A DNA stretch of 47,854 nucleotides from Spirogloea muscicola (Eukaryota > Streptophyta > Zygnematophyceae > Spirogloeales > Spirogloeaceae): the NCBI GenBank assembly GCA_009602725.1, contig WELB01000157.1, forward strand, positions 227,327 through 275,180. Direction: 5' to 3'. Of this stretch, positions 1-8,523 are shown piece by piece (within the stretch, counting starts at the first letter, position 1; the number at the start of each line of letters is the position of its first letter). A program made the position numbers and the translations under genes. The notes beneath the pieces are model-generated. The model did not search any database and had not been told where the DNA came from. It worked only from the letters and a program-made list of their open reading frames with translations.

Positions 1-30
1 GCCGCCGCCGCCGCCGCCGCCGCCGCCGCG
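1..30. repeat. GCC trinucleotide microsatellite
   Basis: The window opens with about nine consecutive GCC units. It is followed by very GC-rich sequence, so it may be a collapsed simple repeat at a contig edge. Confidence 0.9.
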
Positions 31-510
31 CGGGGCGCCGCCGACGTGGCAGCCCTCCCCGGCCACGTCGGACGTCCTCGACGACCGCGGGACACGTGGC
101 CACCACTCCGCCCGGGGGCCATTTCCGCGCCACGACCCGACCACTTGACGACCAGCCCTTTCCCGCCATATTTTGAATTTGCCTTTCCCGCTCAAATTTC
201 CGGGCACCACCTCGCGGTTTTTGGCGGGAGCCGCAGGCGGCGCCAAGCAGCGCGGGAGCTTCGCGCGCGCCCCCTGCCGCCTGTCGTGCGATATCCCGTC
301 GGTGGCTCATTAGTGTCGGTGCTGACAAGGATGCGAAGGTGGGCTGCTCACGTGGATATTCAAGGGTGAGTGATTTATCAGTTTGGTGTGAAGGTGGGTT
401 GCGAGCGCGGCATCTCCAACCCGCTTCGGTCAGAAAAGATACGTATCGACTTGGGTCGGCGCCGGAGCATCATCCGGATCGGGCGCCATCGTCTCGCTCA
501 TCAACGGTGC
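31..510. other. GC-rich stretch without a recognisable gene
   Basis: Several frames stay open because the sequence is GC-rich, but none gives a domain or a convincing composition. I see no gene here. The last part (from about 430) may already belong to the LINE fragment that follows. Confidence 0.5.
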
Positions 511-519
511 GTAGACTTC

Positions 520-985
520 CTCTGCTGCCCTGGTCAACCAGTGCCTCGGCGTGCAGCGCATTGCCCTCTTGCATCTGCGAGCTGGCCGTGCTCTCGCTGC
601 GGGCTCTGGCTTGAGTAATTTGTAGCTGCTTTCTTTCTTTGTGTGCTTTGGTTTCTTAGCGCTTCCTCTGGCTTCCTCTGGCCCCCTTCTCGTTCTTTGT
701 TCATTCTTTTTTGGGCTGGCTTGTCCAGCCCCTATCCTCAATGGGCGAGCCCTTTCTTCTTTCGTCAGGGTGATAGCTTCCCGGCAGCTAGTCTGTCGGA
801 TCTGAGGCTCCTCACTCGTACTTATTGAGTGATCCATCCTCCCCCTGTTTTACCATTGCATCCTCAGGCCCCTTTGTAGCTAGCTGCTCACCGCTCTTAG
901 GCCCCTCTGAACCTTTGTGAATTCTTTTTGGGCTGGCTTTTCGCAGCCCTTGCCCCCATTGGGAGTGCCACTTCTTCTTGCCACC
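520..985 (+). mobile_element. LINE 3' end fragment with two tail modules
   Basis: The plus strand encodes a peptide with HLRAGRALAAGSG, the near-C-terminal signature shared by many fragments in this window. It is followed by a tail with TTTTTTGGGCTGGC-TTGT-CCAGCCCC (about 701-760). A second C-terminal piece (SDLRLLTRTY, stop near 826-828) follows, then a second, different tail with the same hairpin core (about 921-980). I read this as 5'-truncated non-LTR retrotransposon 3' ends, joined or nested. There is no poly(A) at the end. Confidence 0.65.
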
Positions 986-1313
986 AGCACCACACAAAGC
1001 CCTATTTAATTAGGCTGAGAGAACTCACGAAGGCATGTCGAAGGCGTGATATGCCTCGATGAGCCGTGAGGACCCGGCTAGGCAGTGGTGGGGAAGTGGT
1101 AGGTAGTGGTAGAAGTAAGTCTCGGGCTACAATAGCCCTGACGCCGGGGAACCCGAATGGGCCAAATGGCCCGCCCAACAAACAATATCATTCTTTATCT
1201 GACCAGGCATAAAGGGTGTGGAGGGCCAAGGTCGGAGCGAATCGCTCGGACTAGTCTCTCCCTTTGGCTACTGCCAACCTTGGCCGCCACCGCTGCCGCC
1301 GCTGCCGCCGCCG

Positions 1314-1440
1314 CCCGGTGAGCGTACCACACGCGTCCAGGGCCACGCCAAAGAAGGCGTGGACCCATCGCTGTCGCCGCCGCCGCTGTTGCTGTTGCTG
1401 CCCGGTGAGCGTACCACACGCGTCCAGGGCCACGCCAAAA
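1314..1440. repeat. 87-bp tandem duplication with CCG/CTG tracts
   Basis: A 39-bp sequence starting CCCGGTGAGCGTACC is repeated exactly at 1314-1352 and 1401-1439 (period 87 bp). Each copy is preceded by a GCC/GCT-rich microsatellite. Repeats of this type are common in LTR U3 or leader regions. Confidence 0.85.
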
Positions 1441-1694
1441 AAGCATGGGCACAAGCATAAAGCACAGACCTACAGAGAGCCGTACCCCGACGAGCCCCGC
1501 ATCCGGTCTCGTAAGACCGGGCACGCACTCGGTAAGCCGCGAACATCGCGACCTTGTGTGAACAGCCCCAAGCCTAACCTTGGGCCTTCAGAGAGCCTTG
1601 ACGACTATACGCAAGCGACTCTCATTGAGCTCCACTGCATCTACTGCATTGTGAGCTTATTTCATTCCAATCTTGTCATCATTACTCGAGTTTG

Positions 1695-1780
1695 CTGTTA
1701 CTTGGGGCCACTCCCCTTTGGCTCGCGGTTACTGTTATTTGGGGCCACTCCCTTTGGGTCGCGTTACTGTTACCTTTGAA
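1695..1780. repeat. Short tandem repeat, 35-37 bp units
   Basis: Units beginning CTGTTA start at 1695, 1732 and 1767. The first two share TTGGGGCCACTCCC followed by CTTTGG-like sequence; the third is truncated. They lie about 130 bp before the gag start, in the probable leader or LTR. Confidence 0.8.
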
Positions 1781-1908
1781 ACTCTCTTTGAGGATACTCC
1801 TGGCTCATTCTGGTTTCTTGTTCACACGCTGTGCTTGTGGCTTGTCCTGCTGCTCCAACTTAATTAGTCCGAGCGAATCGCCTGCACAAGTTGCATTTGT
1901 ACCCGTGT

Positions 1909-4900
1909 ATGGACTTGAGATCAGGTCGTTCCTTAGACTCCCCCAGTGATACTTCAGATATTGCTCCTGTGGTGGCCGTTGGTCCGTCAACAATTGTTCC
2001 TTTGCCTGCTACTGATCTGTCGGGTATTGCTCCTGCGGGTGTTGGTGGTGCCACAGAACAATATGCAGCCGGTCGTACCTCTCGAAAGCGTGCTGTCAAT
2101 ATGTCGCAAGGCGACAGGCCTCGCTATGAAGGTACGCCTGATGGGTCATCCCTGGCTGAGGTCAGAGAGCACTACGATGCAATGTGTGTACATCTAAAGA
2201 TTCAGGGAGGCACCATCAGTCGGAAAGACTCAATGACTCTGTTCAGTCCCTATATGGCTATGCAAGCAGCTGATGTGTTTAGAAGGCCGAAAGATTCAGG
2301 CCTGGCAATGACCACACCCATCCCTGCCGACGCAACTCCTGAAATTATAGCTTTGGGACCGCAGTTTATTGATGATCCGATGGGTGAGATGTGCAAGCGT
2401 CTGGCTGCGCATTTCCCAGTTAGTGTCCTGGTCCACAAGCAGGCATTGATGAAGTTTTGCCGTAAGCCCAATGAAACGGTCACCATCTGCTACTACCGTT
2501 TTGTGAAAGTCATTGAGCAGTCGCAGACCTCCATAAGTAAGAAAGATTTAGCCATTCAGTTCTTACGCATAATGGCAGGACAGTCTTTGGATCAACTTCG
2601 GACCCTTCTCATAACGAGGAGGCATCAGTTGCACAAGGAAGACTATGATCTTGATGACGTTTTCCACATTTTACTTGAGAAAGAGAATGATGATTACTCG
2701 TTACAATGTGTCCATGAACGATTTGCAGGCACTGGGAGTCCTACGGGTTCTAAGGTGTCCTCGAAAGACGACATAGAACCAGAAGGTATGAAGATGGTCC
2801 ATGTGGCAGCTCCCTCCATCATTTCAGCCCGTCCTATCCCAGTGTGCAATGCATGCGGGAAATCTGGCCATGTGAGAAGAGATTGCACTGTCTTGCATCA
2901 GACAGTAGGCGCAACTTGTACTCATTGTTCTAGGAAAGGTCACCTAGAACACCAGTGCTGGACGAAATTCCCTGATAAGATGCCCGCATTGATAAGAAAC
3001 AAAATGGCTACAGGAAAAACGCCGTCCTCCATCCATCAGAATGATCAGGTGGAACAGATGCAGAAGCAAATCGCAGAACTCACTAGGAAACTCGCTCCAG
3101 CAAACCAGCACGGCAAGTCTAAGATGGTATCTGTTGCTATGTACCGTCCAGATGAATTTGAGGAGGATGAGGATTTACCACCGCAGTCAGCTTATTATGC
3201 GGACGAAAGTGAGACCGATGACGGGTATCATTCTGACCTTAAACAGTATCCAGCTGCAGTAGTGATGTCAGACCCCGGAGTTGCTCGTCATCCCCTCAAG
3301 CATGGGTTGAGCGAGTTGCGTCATAACGCTAGGACGGGCAATGCAAGATACCCTGCTAGTTTTAAAGTTATTGATGCTCCAGGCAATGAAGTCCCTCTAC
3401 GTGAGGTGTCGAAGCCTAGCGTTCCCACCCATGCACTTCCTACTTTGGCAGTATCTGATAATTTACTTCTGAAGAGGATGCATACAGTTTCAGTTTTTAG
3501 TTTGAAGGATCTTGGTTATTCTGAGGAACATATGATTCAGTTGATAAAGAAATGCAGTATTACAAATATCAGTGGTTTGCATGAGGACATGGCAGTAGAC
3601 TCTGTGACAGCTAAGACAGCATTCACCATGTCGGAAAACTGTATCGTCCCATGCAGACCTCCGAAAGAAAGAAGCGTGGAATTGGCAGCCGTCGCTATGC
3701 TGGATAACACGGATGAGGTGCTGACTGTGGCCATCAACAGACATTCTGCAACACGGTCTGCAGTCCTGTTGGACACAGGTGCTCAACCAGTTCTTAATAG
3801 TGACCGGTTTGCAAAGCAACTGCAATTGGGCACAGATGATATTGCTGGCAGCACCAAAAAAATCAAAACTGCCACGGGTGGACTAGACAGTGTTGTTGGT
3901 CTCACCCAAAAACCCCTTCGCATTACCCTGCACGCTACAGACTCCAGTCGGCGCACCTACTTTTCGACTGTGTGTCCGATCACGAGGGCAACTTCATATG
4001 ATGTATTGCTTGGGACAGAATTATTGATTCCATTGGGCTTTGGCATTGATTACTATGCAGAGGTTGCTTGGTATCGACCAGAATGGCGGTCGTCTAACAC
4101 GCATAGAGTCATATTGCCGTTACTTAAGAATTGGACGTGTACTGACATACCGGTGCATACCGGTGCTATTGACAGAAGTTCATCTTCAGAAGACGATGAC
4201 ACTGTTACTGATGACGTTCATTTGCCCAATGCAGACAAGGGCAAATCAGAAATGCAGGACGACGTTGCAGATCTCCCTGTACTGCCACCGATTGTACCTC
4301 CAGCGCGGGTGCTGAGCTTGACAACCAAGCGGGGTTTGGCATCAACCTCCGCAGATCAGCCACCACCTCAACAGCCGCTGCGGATTTCCGTCCTGAATCC
4401 TCATGTTTCAATGCCCAATTTGGGCATGCCCATGCCACGCTTGCATGGCTTGGAGGTGGAAAAGCACTTTGAGCGAATTAGGGCCGCTCGCATGTGCTTC
4501 CCCGTGGTGGCGCATTATCATGCCGCAGCAGCTTGGGCGGCAGACACACTGACCACTCACATTCCACCGCTCGTCTCCAATGCGGGTTCGGAGGCGGTTG
4601 AGGGCATGGGGGTCTTCTATGAAGGAATCATCAACTGGACTTTACCTCCTGACGGCATTATATTAGTGGAAATCTTTGGTGGCACAGCGAACGGCCTGCG
4701 AGCAGCGTTACAGAGTCACATTCGTGTGGCTCGATACATCTACGTGGATATTGATTCCCAGGCACGGGAGGCGGCCGCCCACCACATCGATCTCCTGCGC
4801 AACCTGTACCCAACACTCCTCAACCACAACACCTTTGATGGATGGGACACTCTGCTCCCTCAGGACATTCAGGAAGCAGCCAAGCCAGAGTCCCTGCGCA

Positions 4901-5616
4901 GGTTGCCTAAAATTGATCTTCTTATGTTTGGATTCCCCTGTCAGGGGTTCAGCGCCCTTGGTCTCGGCAATGGCTTCCGCCACCCCTCCAGTGCCTTGTT
5001 CAAGGCATTGGTGAGGTTCATGCATGGTGCCCGGGCAAGGCAGCGGCATCCTTTTGGTTACTTGATAGAGAACGTGATACCCAAGGAGACTCATCACCAG
5101 GCACGTTATGACTTCCAAACCGTGTGCGACATTCTCGGCCCTTATACAGTGCTGGATGCAGCTCTTCTAGGTTCACTGGCGGATCGTAAAAGGGCCCATT
5201 GGACGAACTTAGCTCCTGCACAAATGATCCAATCCTGCATCAACCTACAGGAGCGTCCTCCCAACTTGTATGCATACATGGCATTAGACTCCGGCAAGGA
5301 AGTCATTCCAGTGGATCACTTCCGCAACCGCGAGCATCGGTTCAATCAGGCAGGTTCCACCAGGGTGACATTTCCCACTCTGGTAGCTACCATGGGATCC
5401 GAAGCTTTTCGCATTCGCAACAACATTCCTGACCAGGGAAGAATGACCAGCTGTTCAAGCCGCATCAGGAGTCTAATAACCGCATTGTACCACCTCCTCC
5501 ATTACGTATGCAACTGGTACGAGATGTTCATGTCCAACTTGGTCATTTTGGTGTCAAGCGTACCATCAGTTTGTTATCCGCTAATTATTGGTGGTCAGGT
5601 GTTACTGATATGGTGA
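1909..5616 (+). CDS. Gag-protease-DNA methyltransferase polyprotein
   Basis: I chose the ATG at 1909 (reading MDLRSGR); the frame is open slightly further upstream but without ATG. The product is about 1,235 residues. A retrotransposon-gag-like helical region (roughly 120-260) is followed by CCHC knuckles CNACGKSGHVRRDC (from about 313) and CTHCSRKGHLEHQC (from about 337). The retropepsin-like motif LLDTGAQ has its catalytic Asp near 622, with a DVLLGTELL segment near 700. A proline-rich linker leads to a C5-methyltransferase domain from about 917 to 1170. The last roughly 50 residues (after about 5440) are the integrase zinc finger read in the wrong frame, so the functional join to the next frame is a -1 shift. 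No RT domain lies between protease and methyltransferase. Confidence 0.85.
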   Translation: MDLRSGRSLDSPSDTSDIAPVVAVGPSTIVPLPATDLSGIAPAGVGGATEQYAAGRTSRKRAVNMSQGDRPRYEGTPDGSSLAEVREHYDAMCVHLKIQGGTISRKDSMTLFSPYMAMQAADVFRRPKDSGLAMTTPIPADATPEIIALGPQFIDDPMGEMCKRLAAHFPVSVLVHKQALMKFCRKPNETVTICYYRFVKVIEQSQTSISKKDLAIQFLRIMAGQSLDQLRTLLITRRHQLHKEDYDLDDVFHILLEKENDDYSLQCVHERFAGTGSPTGSKVSSKDDIEPEGMKMVHVAAPSIISARPIPVCNACGKSGHVRRDCTVLHQTVGATCTHCSRKGHLEHQCWTKFPDKMPALIRNKMATGKTPSSIHQNDQVEQMQKQIAELTRKLAPANQHGKSKMVSVAMYRPDEFEEDEDLPPQSAYYADESETDDGYHSDLKQYPAAVVMSDPGVARHPLKHGLSELRHNARTGNARYPASFKVIDAPGNEVPLREVSKPSVPTHALPTLAVSDNLLLKRMHTVSVFSLKDLGYSEEHMIQLIKKCSITNISGLHEDMAVDSVTAKTAFTMSENCIVPCRPPKERSVELAAVAMLDNTDEVLTVAINRHSATRSAVLLDTGAQPVLNSDRFAKQLQLGTDDIAGSTKKIKTATGGLDSVVGLTQKPLRITLHATDSSRRTYFSTVCPITRATSYDVLLGTELLIPLGFGIDYYAEVAWYRPEWRSSNTHRVILPLLKNWTCTDIPVHTGAIDRSSSSEDDDTVTDDVHLPNADKGKSEMQDDVADLPVLPPIVPPARVLSLTTKRGLASTSADQPPPQQPLRISVLNPHVSMPNLGMPMPRLHGLEVEKHFERIRAARMCFPVVAHYHAAAAWAADTLTTHIPPLVSNAGSEAVEGMGVFYEGIINWTLPPDGIILVEIFGGTANGLRAALQSHIRVARYIYVDIDSQAREAAAHHIDLLRNLYPTLLNHNTFDGWDTLLPQDIQEAAKPESLRRLPKIDLLMFGFPCQGFSALGLGNGFRHPSSALFKALVRFMHGARARQRHPFGYLIENVIPKETHHQARYDFQTVCDILGPYTVLDAALLGSLADRKRAHWTNLAPAQMIQSCINLQERPPNLYAYMALDSGKEVIPVDHFRNREHRFNQAGSTRVTFPTLVATMGSEAFRIRNNIPDQGRMTSCSSRIRSLITALYHLLHYVCNWYEMFMSNLVILVSSVPSVCYPLIIGGQVLLIW
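4657..5440 (+). other. C5 cytosine-DNA methyltransferase domain within ORF1
   Basis: The S-adenosylmethionine-binding motif I reads EIFGGTANG (from about residue 917). The catalytic loop, motif IV, is GFPCQGFSALG with Cys about 1011. Motif VI is LIENV (Glu about 1054), and a motif VIII-like ADRKRAHWTNL follows (about 1092). A motif IX-like FPTLVATMGSEAFR ends the domain; the target-recognition segment is short and no clear motif X is seen before the integrase begins. All residues needed for catalysis that I can check are present. The ENV and RKRxxW spacing looks more like DNMT3 than DNMT1, but that placement needs a tree. Expected reaction: transfer of methyl from SAM to C5 of cytosine in DNA. 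Confidence 0.85.
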
Positions 5617-7109
5617 AACATGTTCTGTCGCAATGCGAAAAGTGTGATCGCATTCGTACCACCTTCTCGTTGAAATCACCTCAGCTTCATCCTCTGCCTA
5701 TCCAAGGCTTGTTCTACAGGTGGAGTCTGGACTTAGCTGGTCCTTTGCAGCGAGGTAAAGAACCGTCATGTTATGTATTGATCATGATAGAGCACTTCTC
5801 CAAATGGGTAGAGGCGGTCATTATCCCTAACAAGTCCAGTCTTTATGTCAAAGAAGCATTTTTGAACCAGGTGTTATCCTGGTTCGGAGCTTGCGCAGAG
5901 GTCCTTACTGATCAAGGTACCGAATTCCAAGGTAATTTCCGACTTTTACTCGATAAATCCTTTACTGAACATCGGCTCACTTCACGTGATCATCCTCAGG
6001 CTGATGGACTAGCTGAACGCATGGTTCAGACCATTAAATGCGATCTCGCAAAGTATGTCCTCCGCAAAGGTCTGGAACGATGGGACAGGTTTTTACCTTG
6101 GCTCGTTATGGGCTATTGCATGTCTAAACAGACCGCGTTATCCGCTTATAGTCCATATTTCTTGTTGTATGGTCGCCATACTCTAATCCCTATCAGTCTC
6201 AATGCTGTGGAAACAGAAGTGGTGGACCTGGATGACCCTAACAGGTGGCTCAATGCTTGTGTTGATCGTGGCAAATTGTTCAAACGACATATGCCTATCG
6301 CAATGAACAACTTGCTCATTGCTCAGCATCGTGACACGCAGCGCTATGCTAACATTCGTAGTGGGGGCTACAAGCCCAAACCTTCAGTCATTCACATCGG
6401 TGACTATATTTATCTCAAGGTTACCCCTAAACATGGCTTGGATGTTACCGCAGGTCCATTCATATATAAGGCTGTTGGTAACAATTTCTCCGGCGTTATT
6501 CGTCTTCAAGGGTCTTGTGGCAGGGAAATCTCTGATCACATTCAGAATGTTTCTCCATGTCACCTCACGAATATTGATCCCACTATAGATCGTACACAGC
6601 AGTGGGTCTCAATTCACTTGTCGTGTGAAGTCTGCTCTCGAAAAGACCAGGCTGCAGCTATGTTGTTATGTTCCACGTGTAATCAAGGGTGGCATATACA
6701 ATGTTTAACACCACCACTCACAAGCATACCTTCAGATGACTGGTTTTGCAGAACTTGTCTGGCTTTAAACCCAACTCCTACACCTGTTCCAGGATTTGCA
6801 GTTGGGGGGGGGGATAAATTGTTCATTTCGCTCCAAGTTCTCAAGTGCCAACCACGTCATCTGTTGGTTACTCCTATTCTATTATTTTCTGTTCTGTTGT
6901 TTTCTTTCGCTATCAAATTAGCTTCTAAAGCCCTCGTGACCTTCTTCCCGCCTCATTTCATGAGTGTCCACCATTCGACACTGGTTTGTTGCCTGCTTCC
7001 ATCCTACTCTGACTTCTCGACGTTATCTGGTAGTCGACGCCCTGTGGCACGACACGCCTCCTCCATCGGGGGAGGCTGGGCACGCGGTGGGCAAGGCTGC
7101 GGGCGGTGA
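5433..7109 (+). CDS. Integrase with C-terminal PHD finger
   Basis: This frame opens after a TGA at 5430-5432 and has its first ATG at 5508. It is in the -1 frame relative to the upstream ORF, so it is probably translated by frameshifting or was separated by a single-base lesion. Numbered from the ATG, the zinc-binding domain is H8, H13, C43, C46. The catalytic core has D75 (WSLDLAGPL), D135 (VLTDQGTEF) and E170 (DHPQADGLAERM), a DD(34)E spacing. A PHD finger follows at about 373-417. The frame beyond the G10 run at 6804 looks unlike a conserved protein and reads into a LINE fragment after about 7030, so the true C-terminus is probably near 6800. The product would insert the element's cDNA, possibly guided by histone H3 marks. 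Confidence 0.85.
   Translation, partial: PGKNDQLFKPHQESNNRIVPPPPLRMQLVRDVHVQLGHFGVKRTISLLSANYWWSGVTDMVKHVLSQCEKCDRIRTTFSLKSPQLHPLPIQGLFYRWSLDLAGPLQRGKEPSCYVLIMIEHFSKWVEAVIIPNKSSLYVKEAFLNQVLSWFGACAEVLTDQGTEFQGNFRLLLDKSFTEHRLTSRDHPQADGLAERMVQTIKCDLAKYVLRKGLERWDRFLPWLVMGYCMSKQTALSAYSPYFLLYGRHTLIPISLNAVETEVVDLDDPNRWLNACVDRGKLFKRHMPIAMNNLLIAQHRDTQRYANIRSGGYKPKPSVIHIGDYIYLKVTPKHGLDVTAGPFIYKAVGNNFSGVIRLQGSCGREISDHIQNVSPCHLTNIDPTIDRTQQWVSIHLSCEVCSRKDQAAAMLLCSTCNQGWHIQCLTPPLTSIPSDDWFCRTCLALNPTPTPVPGFAVGGGDKLFISLQVLKCQPRHLLVTPILLFSVLLFSFAIKLASKALVTFFPPHFMSVHHSTLVCCLLPSYSDFSTLSGSRRPVARHASSIGGGWARGGQGCGR
6624..6758 (+). other. PHD finger at the integrase C-terminus
   Basis: A full C4HC3 set is visible: CEVC, LLCSTC, GWHIQC and WFCRTC. 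A proline-containing TPPL and the aromatic residues typical of H3-tail-binding PHD fingers are present. It takes the place that chromodomains have in chromoviruses, which suggests (inference) a role in choosing chromatin for insertion. Confidence 0.85.
6804..6813 (+). other. G10 run, candidate polypurine tract
   Basis: Ten consecutive G residues lie just after the PHD finger, followed by ATAAATTG. Position and composition fit a polypurine tract next to a 3' LTR, but no LTR pair was found. It could also be a slippage site that shifts the reading frame. Confidence 0.3.
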
Positions 7110-7235
7110 AGGACGCAACTACGCAGGACCACCCTGCCGGTGATGAGTTTGCGACGCTGGTAATGGACGTGCACGGTCGTTTGGTATCCGGTGGTTGGAC
7201 CTCCTGCAGCAGCTTGCACGGCGGGCGAGTCCGGG
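7030..7235 (+). mobile_element. LINE C-terminal fragment, plus strand
   Basis: In successive frames the plus strand encodes HAVGKAAG and then DEFATLVMDVHGRLVSGGW. These match the HPAADDFNPLAVDVHGALG-type segment in other LINE fragments here (for example 11742-12255 and 46190-46480). The frames are broken. It abuts the 3' end of the methyltransferase element. Confidence 0.6.
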
Positions 7236-7404
7236 TCCAAAGGGCTGAAAGAGCACTAGAACCACATTATGCAAGTGACCGAATGGAAGCTCAATGACCC
7301 CTAGTCAGCAGCCGCAAGTCGGAGACACTTGCAGCTAAGAATAAGTAATCCCGACCGAAGCCAGAAGCAGCAGCCAAGCGCGGCCGCCTGCCTACAAATG
7401 CAAT

Positions 7405-7505
7405 GCATGAGCCGGGAAATGCTGGAACGAAACACACGGCCCGCATGCGGATTACCTGGGCAAGCGACCCAGCGTCACTGAAGCCGGGCAGCTCGCCTTG
7501 CTGTC
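7405..7505 (-). mobile_element. LINE C-terminal fragment, minus strand
   Basis: The minus strand reads GLPGFSDAGSLAQVIRMR, matching LPGFNAAGSLAHVFRMR in the copy at 46190-46480. The fragment is short and 5'- and 3'-truncated. Confidence 0.55.
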
Positions 7506-7508
7506 CCG

Positions 7509-7542
7509 AAAAGTGTACAGGGTTTGGACCCTGTACACTTTT
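7509..7542. repeat. Perfect 15-bp inverted repeat with 4-base loop
   Basis: AAAAGTGTACAGGGT, loop TTGG, then its exact reverse complement ACCCTGTACACTTTT. It lies at the junction between opposed LINE fragments. Confidence 0.9.
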
Positions 7543-7600
7543 GTCTAGGCTGGACTTTCACAACCCTCGCCCCCTTCGGAAGAGCCACTTTCCATCGGCA
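7543..7600 (+). mobile_element. Diverged LINE tail module
   Basis: GGCTGGACTTTCACAACCC, then CGCCCCCTTCGG and AGAGCCACT. This resembles the tail at 44523-44572 with a few substitutions, so it is an older copy of the hairpin module. Confidence 0.5.
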
Positions 7601-8500
7601 CGGCGCCCGCTTGCAGGCCTCGCCTTCCACGCGCGGCGAGGCCCTCTCCCAAAGGGCATGTCAACAAGACCTGAAGAGGTGTTAGACATGGTTGACAAGG
7701 ATACATGTGGATAAATGCAAAGGTTCCTTTTGTGAGTATCAAGAAATCAATGACAATTCTTCCAAGACAAGTACGAGATGCTTGCCAATTCCACGAGATT
7801 CTGCATAACAGAAGGCAGACTGGCAAGATATAAGTTGCTGAGGAGTGACATGGAGGTGAATACCTCTAAGCCGACTTCTAAGAGCAAAGCAGGGCTTTTT
7901 AAAGATTGTTCAGCAGCATTTTCTCCCGTCACATACCTCAGTGTAGGTGCAGCTGAGTGAGAAGCTAGAGCTGCTTCTAAGTTCTTCTAATGCTCATCTT
8001 TCAATCTTTTGGGCTGAAAGCCGTCTCAGCTGCAGAACAGGGTCCGACATATCTGAGCTCCTCTTTTCCACAGCAAACTGCTACGAGCACCCTACGTCCT
8101 TCCTTTCAGTTGCTCCTTTGGCTAGCTTCTTGTAAGTCTGCTGTCATCTCAATGACAGGGAGTAGAAGGAGCGAGGAACTCCCTCGAGAAGAGCCGCTTC
8201 TCCATTGCCTGTACCACTGTGTAATCGATGATCAGACAGCTTACCTTGAGCGTCCCGTCAGCCCCAAATTTGTAGATTGGGCAAGCACATACTCACAAAA
8301 CATAGGCCCACCGTGCTTCCACTGTCTCACTTGCCGACTATTCTATACCAGAAGGATATCAAAGCGAACGTGCAATCGGAGTTGCAAGACGAGATGGATG
8401 CAGCTCTGCACGCTTGCTAGGGGAAGCTGGCAGGCAAAGGCAGTATCTCATCTGGCAGAAAGTGACTGACATCACAAACAAGCACAATATCTACCAAATA
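7600..8500. other. Stretch without a recognised gene
   Basis: A 159-codon open frame starts at an ATG at 7990, but it shows no domain, is rich in Cys/Ser/Leu in an unpatterned way, and has no sign of splicing partners. I see nothing I can support. Confidence 0.4.
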
Positions 8501-8523
8501 GACTGTAAAGAAGCTAACGCTTG

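Larger units (their letters stand above)
986..1890. other. Leader region upstream of the methyltransferase retroelement
   Basis: No gene is recognised. The stretch contains the two tandem repeats listed separately and probably the 5' LTR and/or leader of the following element. I could not find a matching 3' LTR or a clear tRNA primer-binding site, so the exact 5' end is unknown. Confidence 0.4.
1640..7025 (+). mobile_element. Ty3/gypsy-like element with a DNA methyltransferase and no visible RT
   Basis: The order is gag, two zinc knuckles, aspartic protease, C5-DNA methyltransferase, integrase, PHD finger. Ty3/gypsy elements normally read gag-PR-RT-RNase H-INT, so the methyltransferase occupies the RT/RNase H slot; no YxDD-type RT core or RNase H motifs appear in either frame. 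Both reading frames are long and nearly undamaged, which suggests a recent copy. LTRs were not identified: the right end runs into a LINE fragment near 7030, and the left boundary is a guess. Insertion of DNMTs into retrotransposons is known from dinoflagellates and charophyte algae. A copy lacking RT would need RT supplied in trans. Confidence 0.8.

Noticed and set aside
1040-1085. Hammerhead-ribozyme-like CGATGAGCCGTGAGGAC
   Set aside because: It resembles the conserved CTGATGAG-stem-GAC core, but the invariant CTGATGA and the following GAAA are not present, so a catalytic core cannot form.
5436-5442. GGGAAGA as a -1 slippery heptamer
   Set aside because: It does not fit X XXY YYZ, since the A-site codon AGA would re-pair poorly as AAG. 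Position alone is not enough.
7990-8469. 159-codon open frame
   Set aside because: It starts with ATG but shows no domain or coding-like pattern and lies in repeat-derived sequence.
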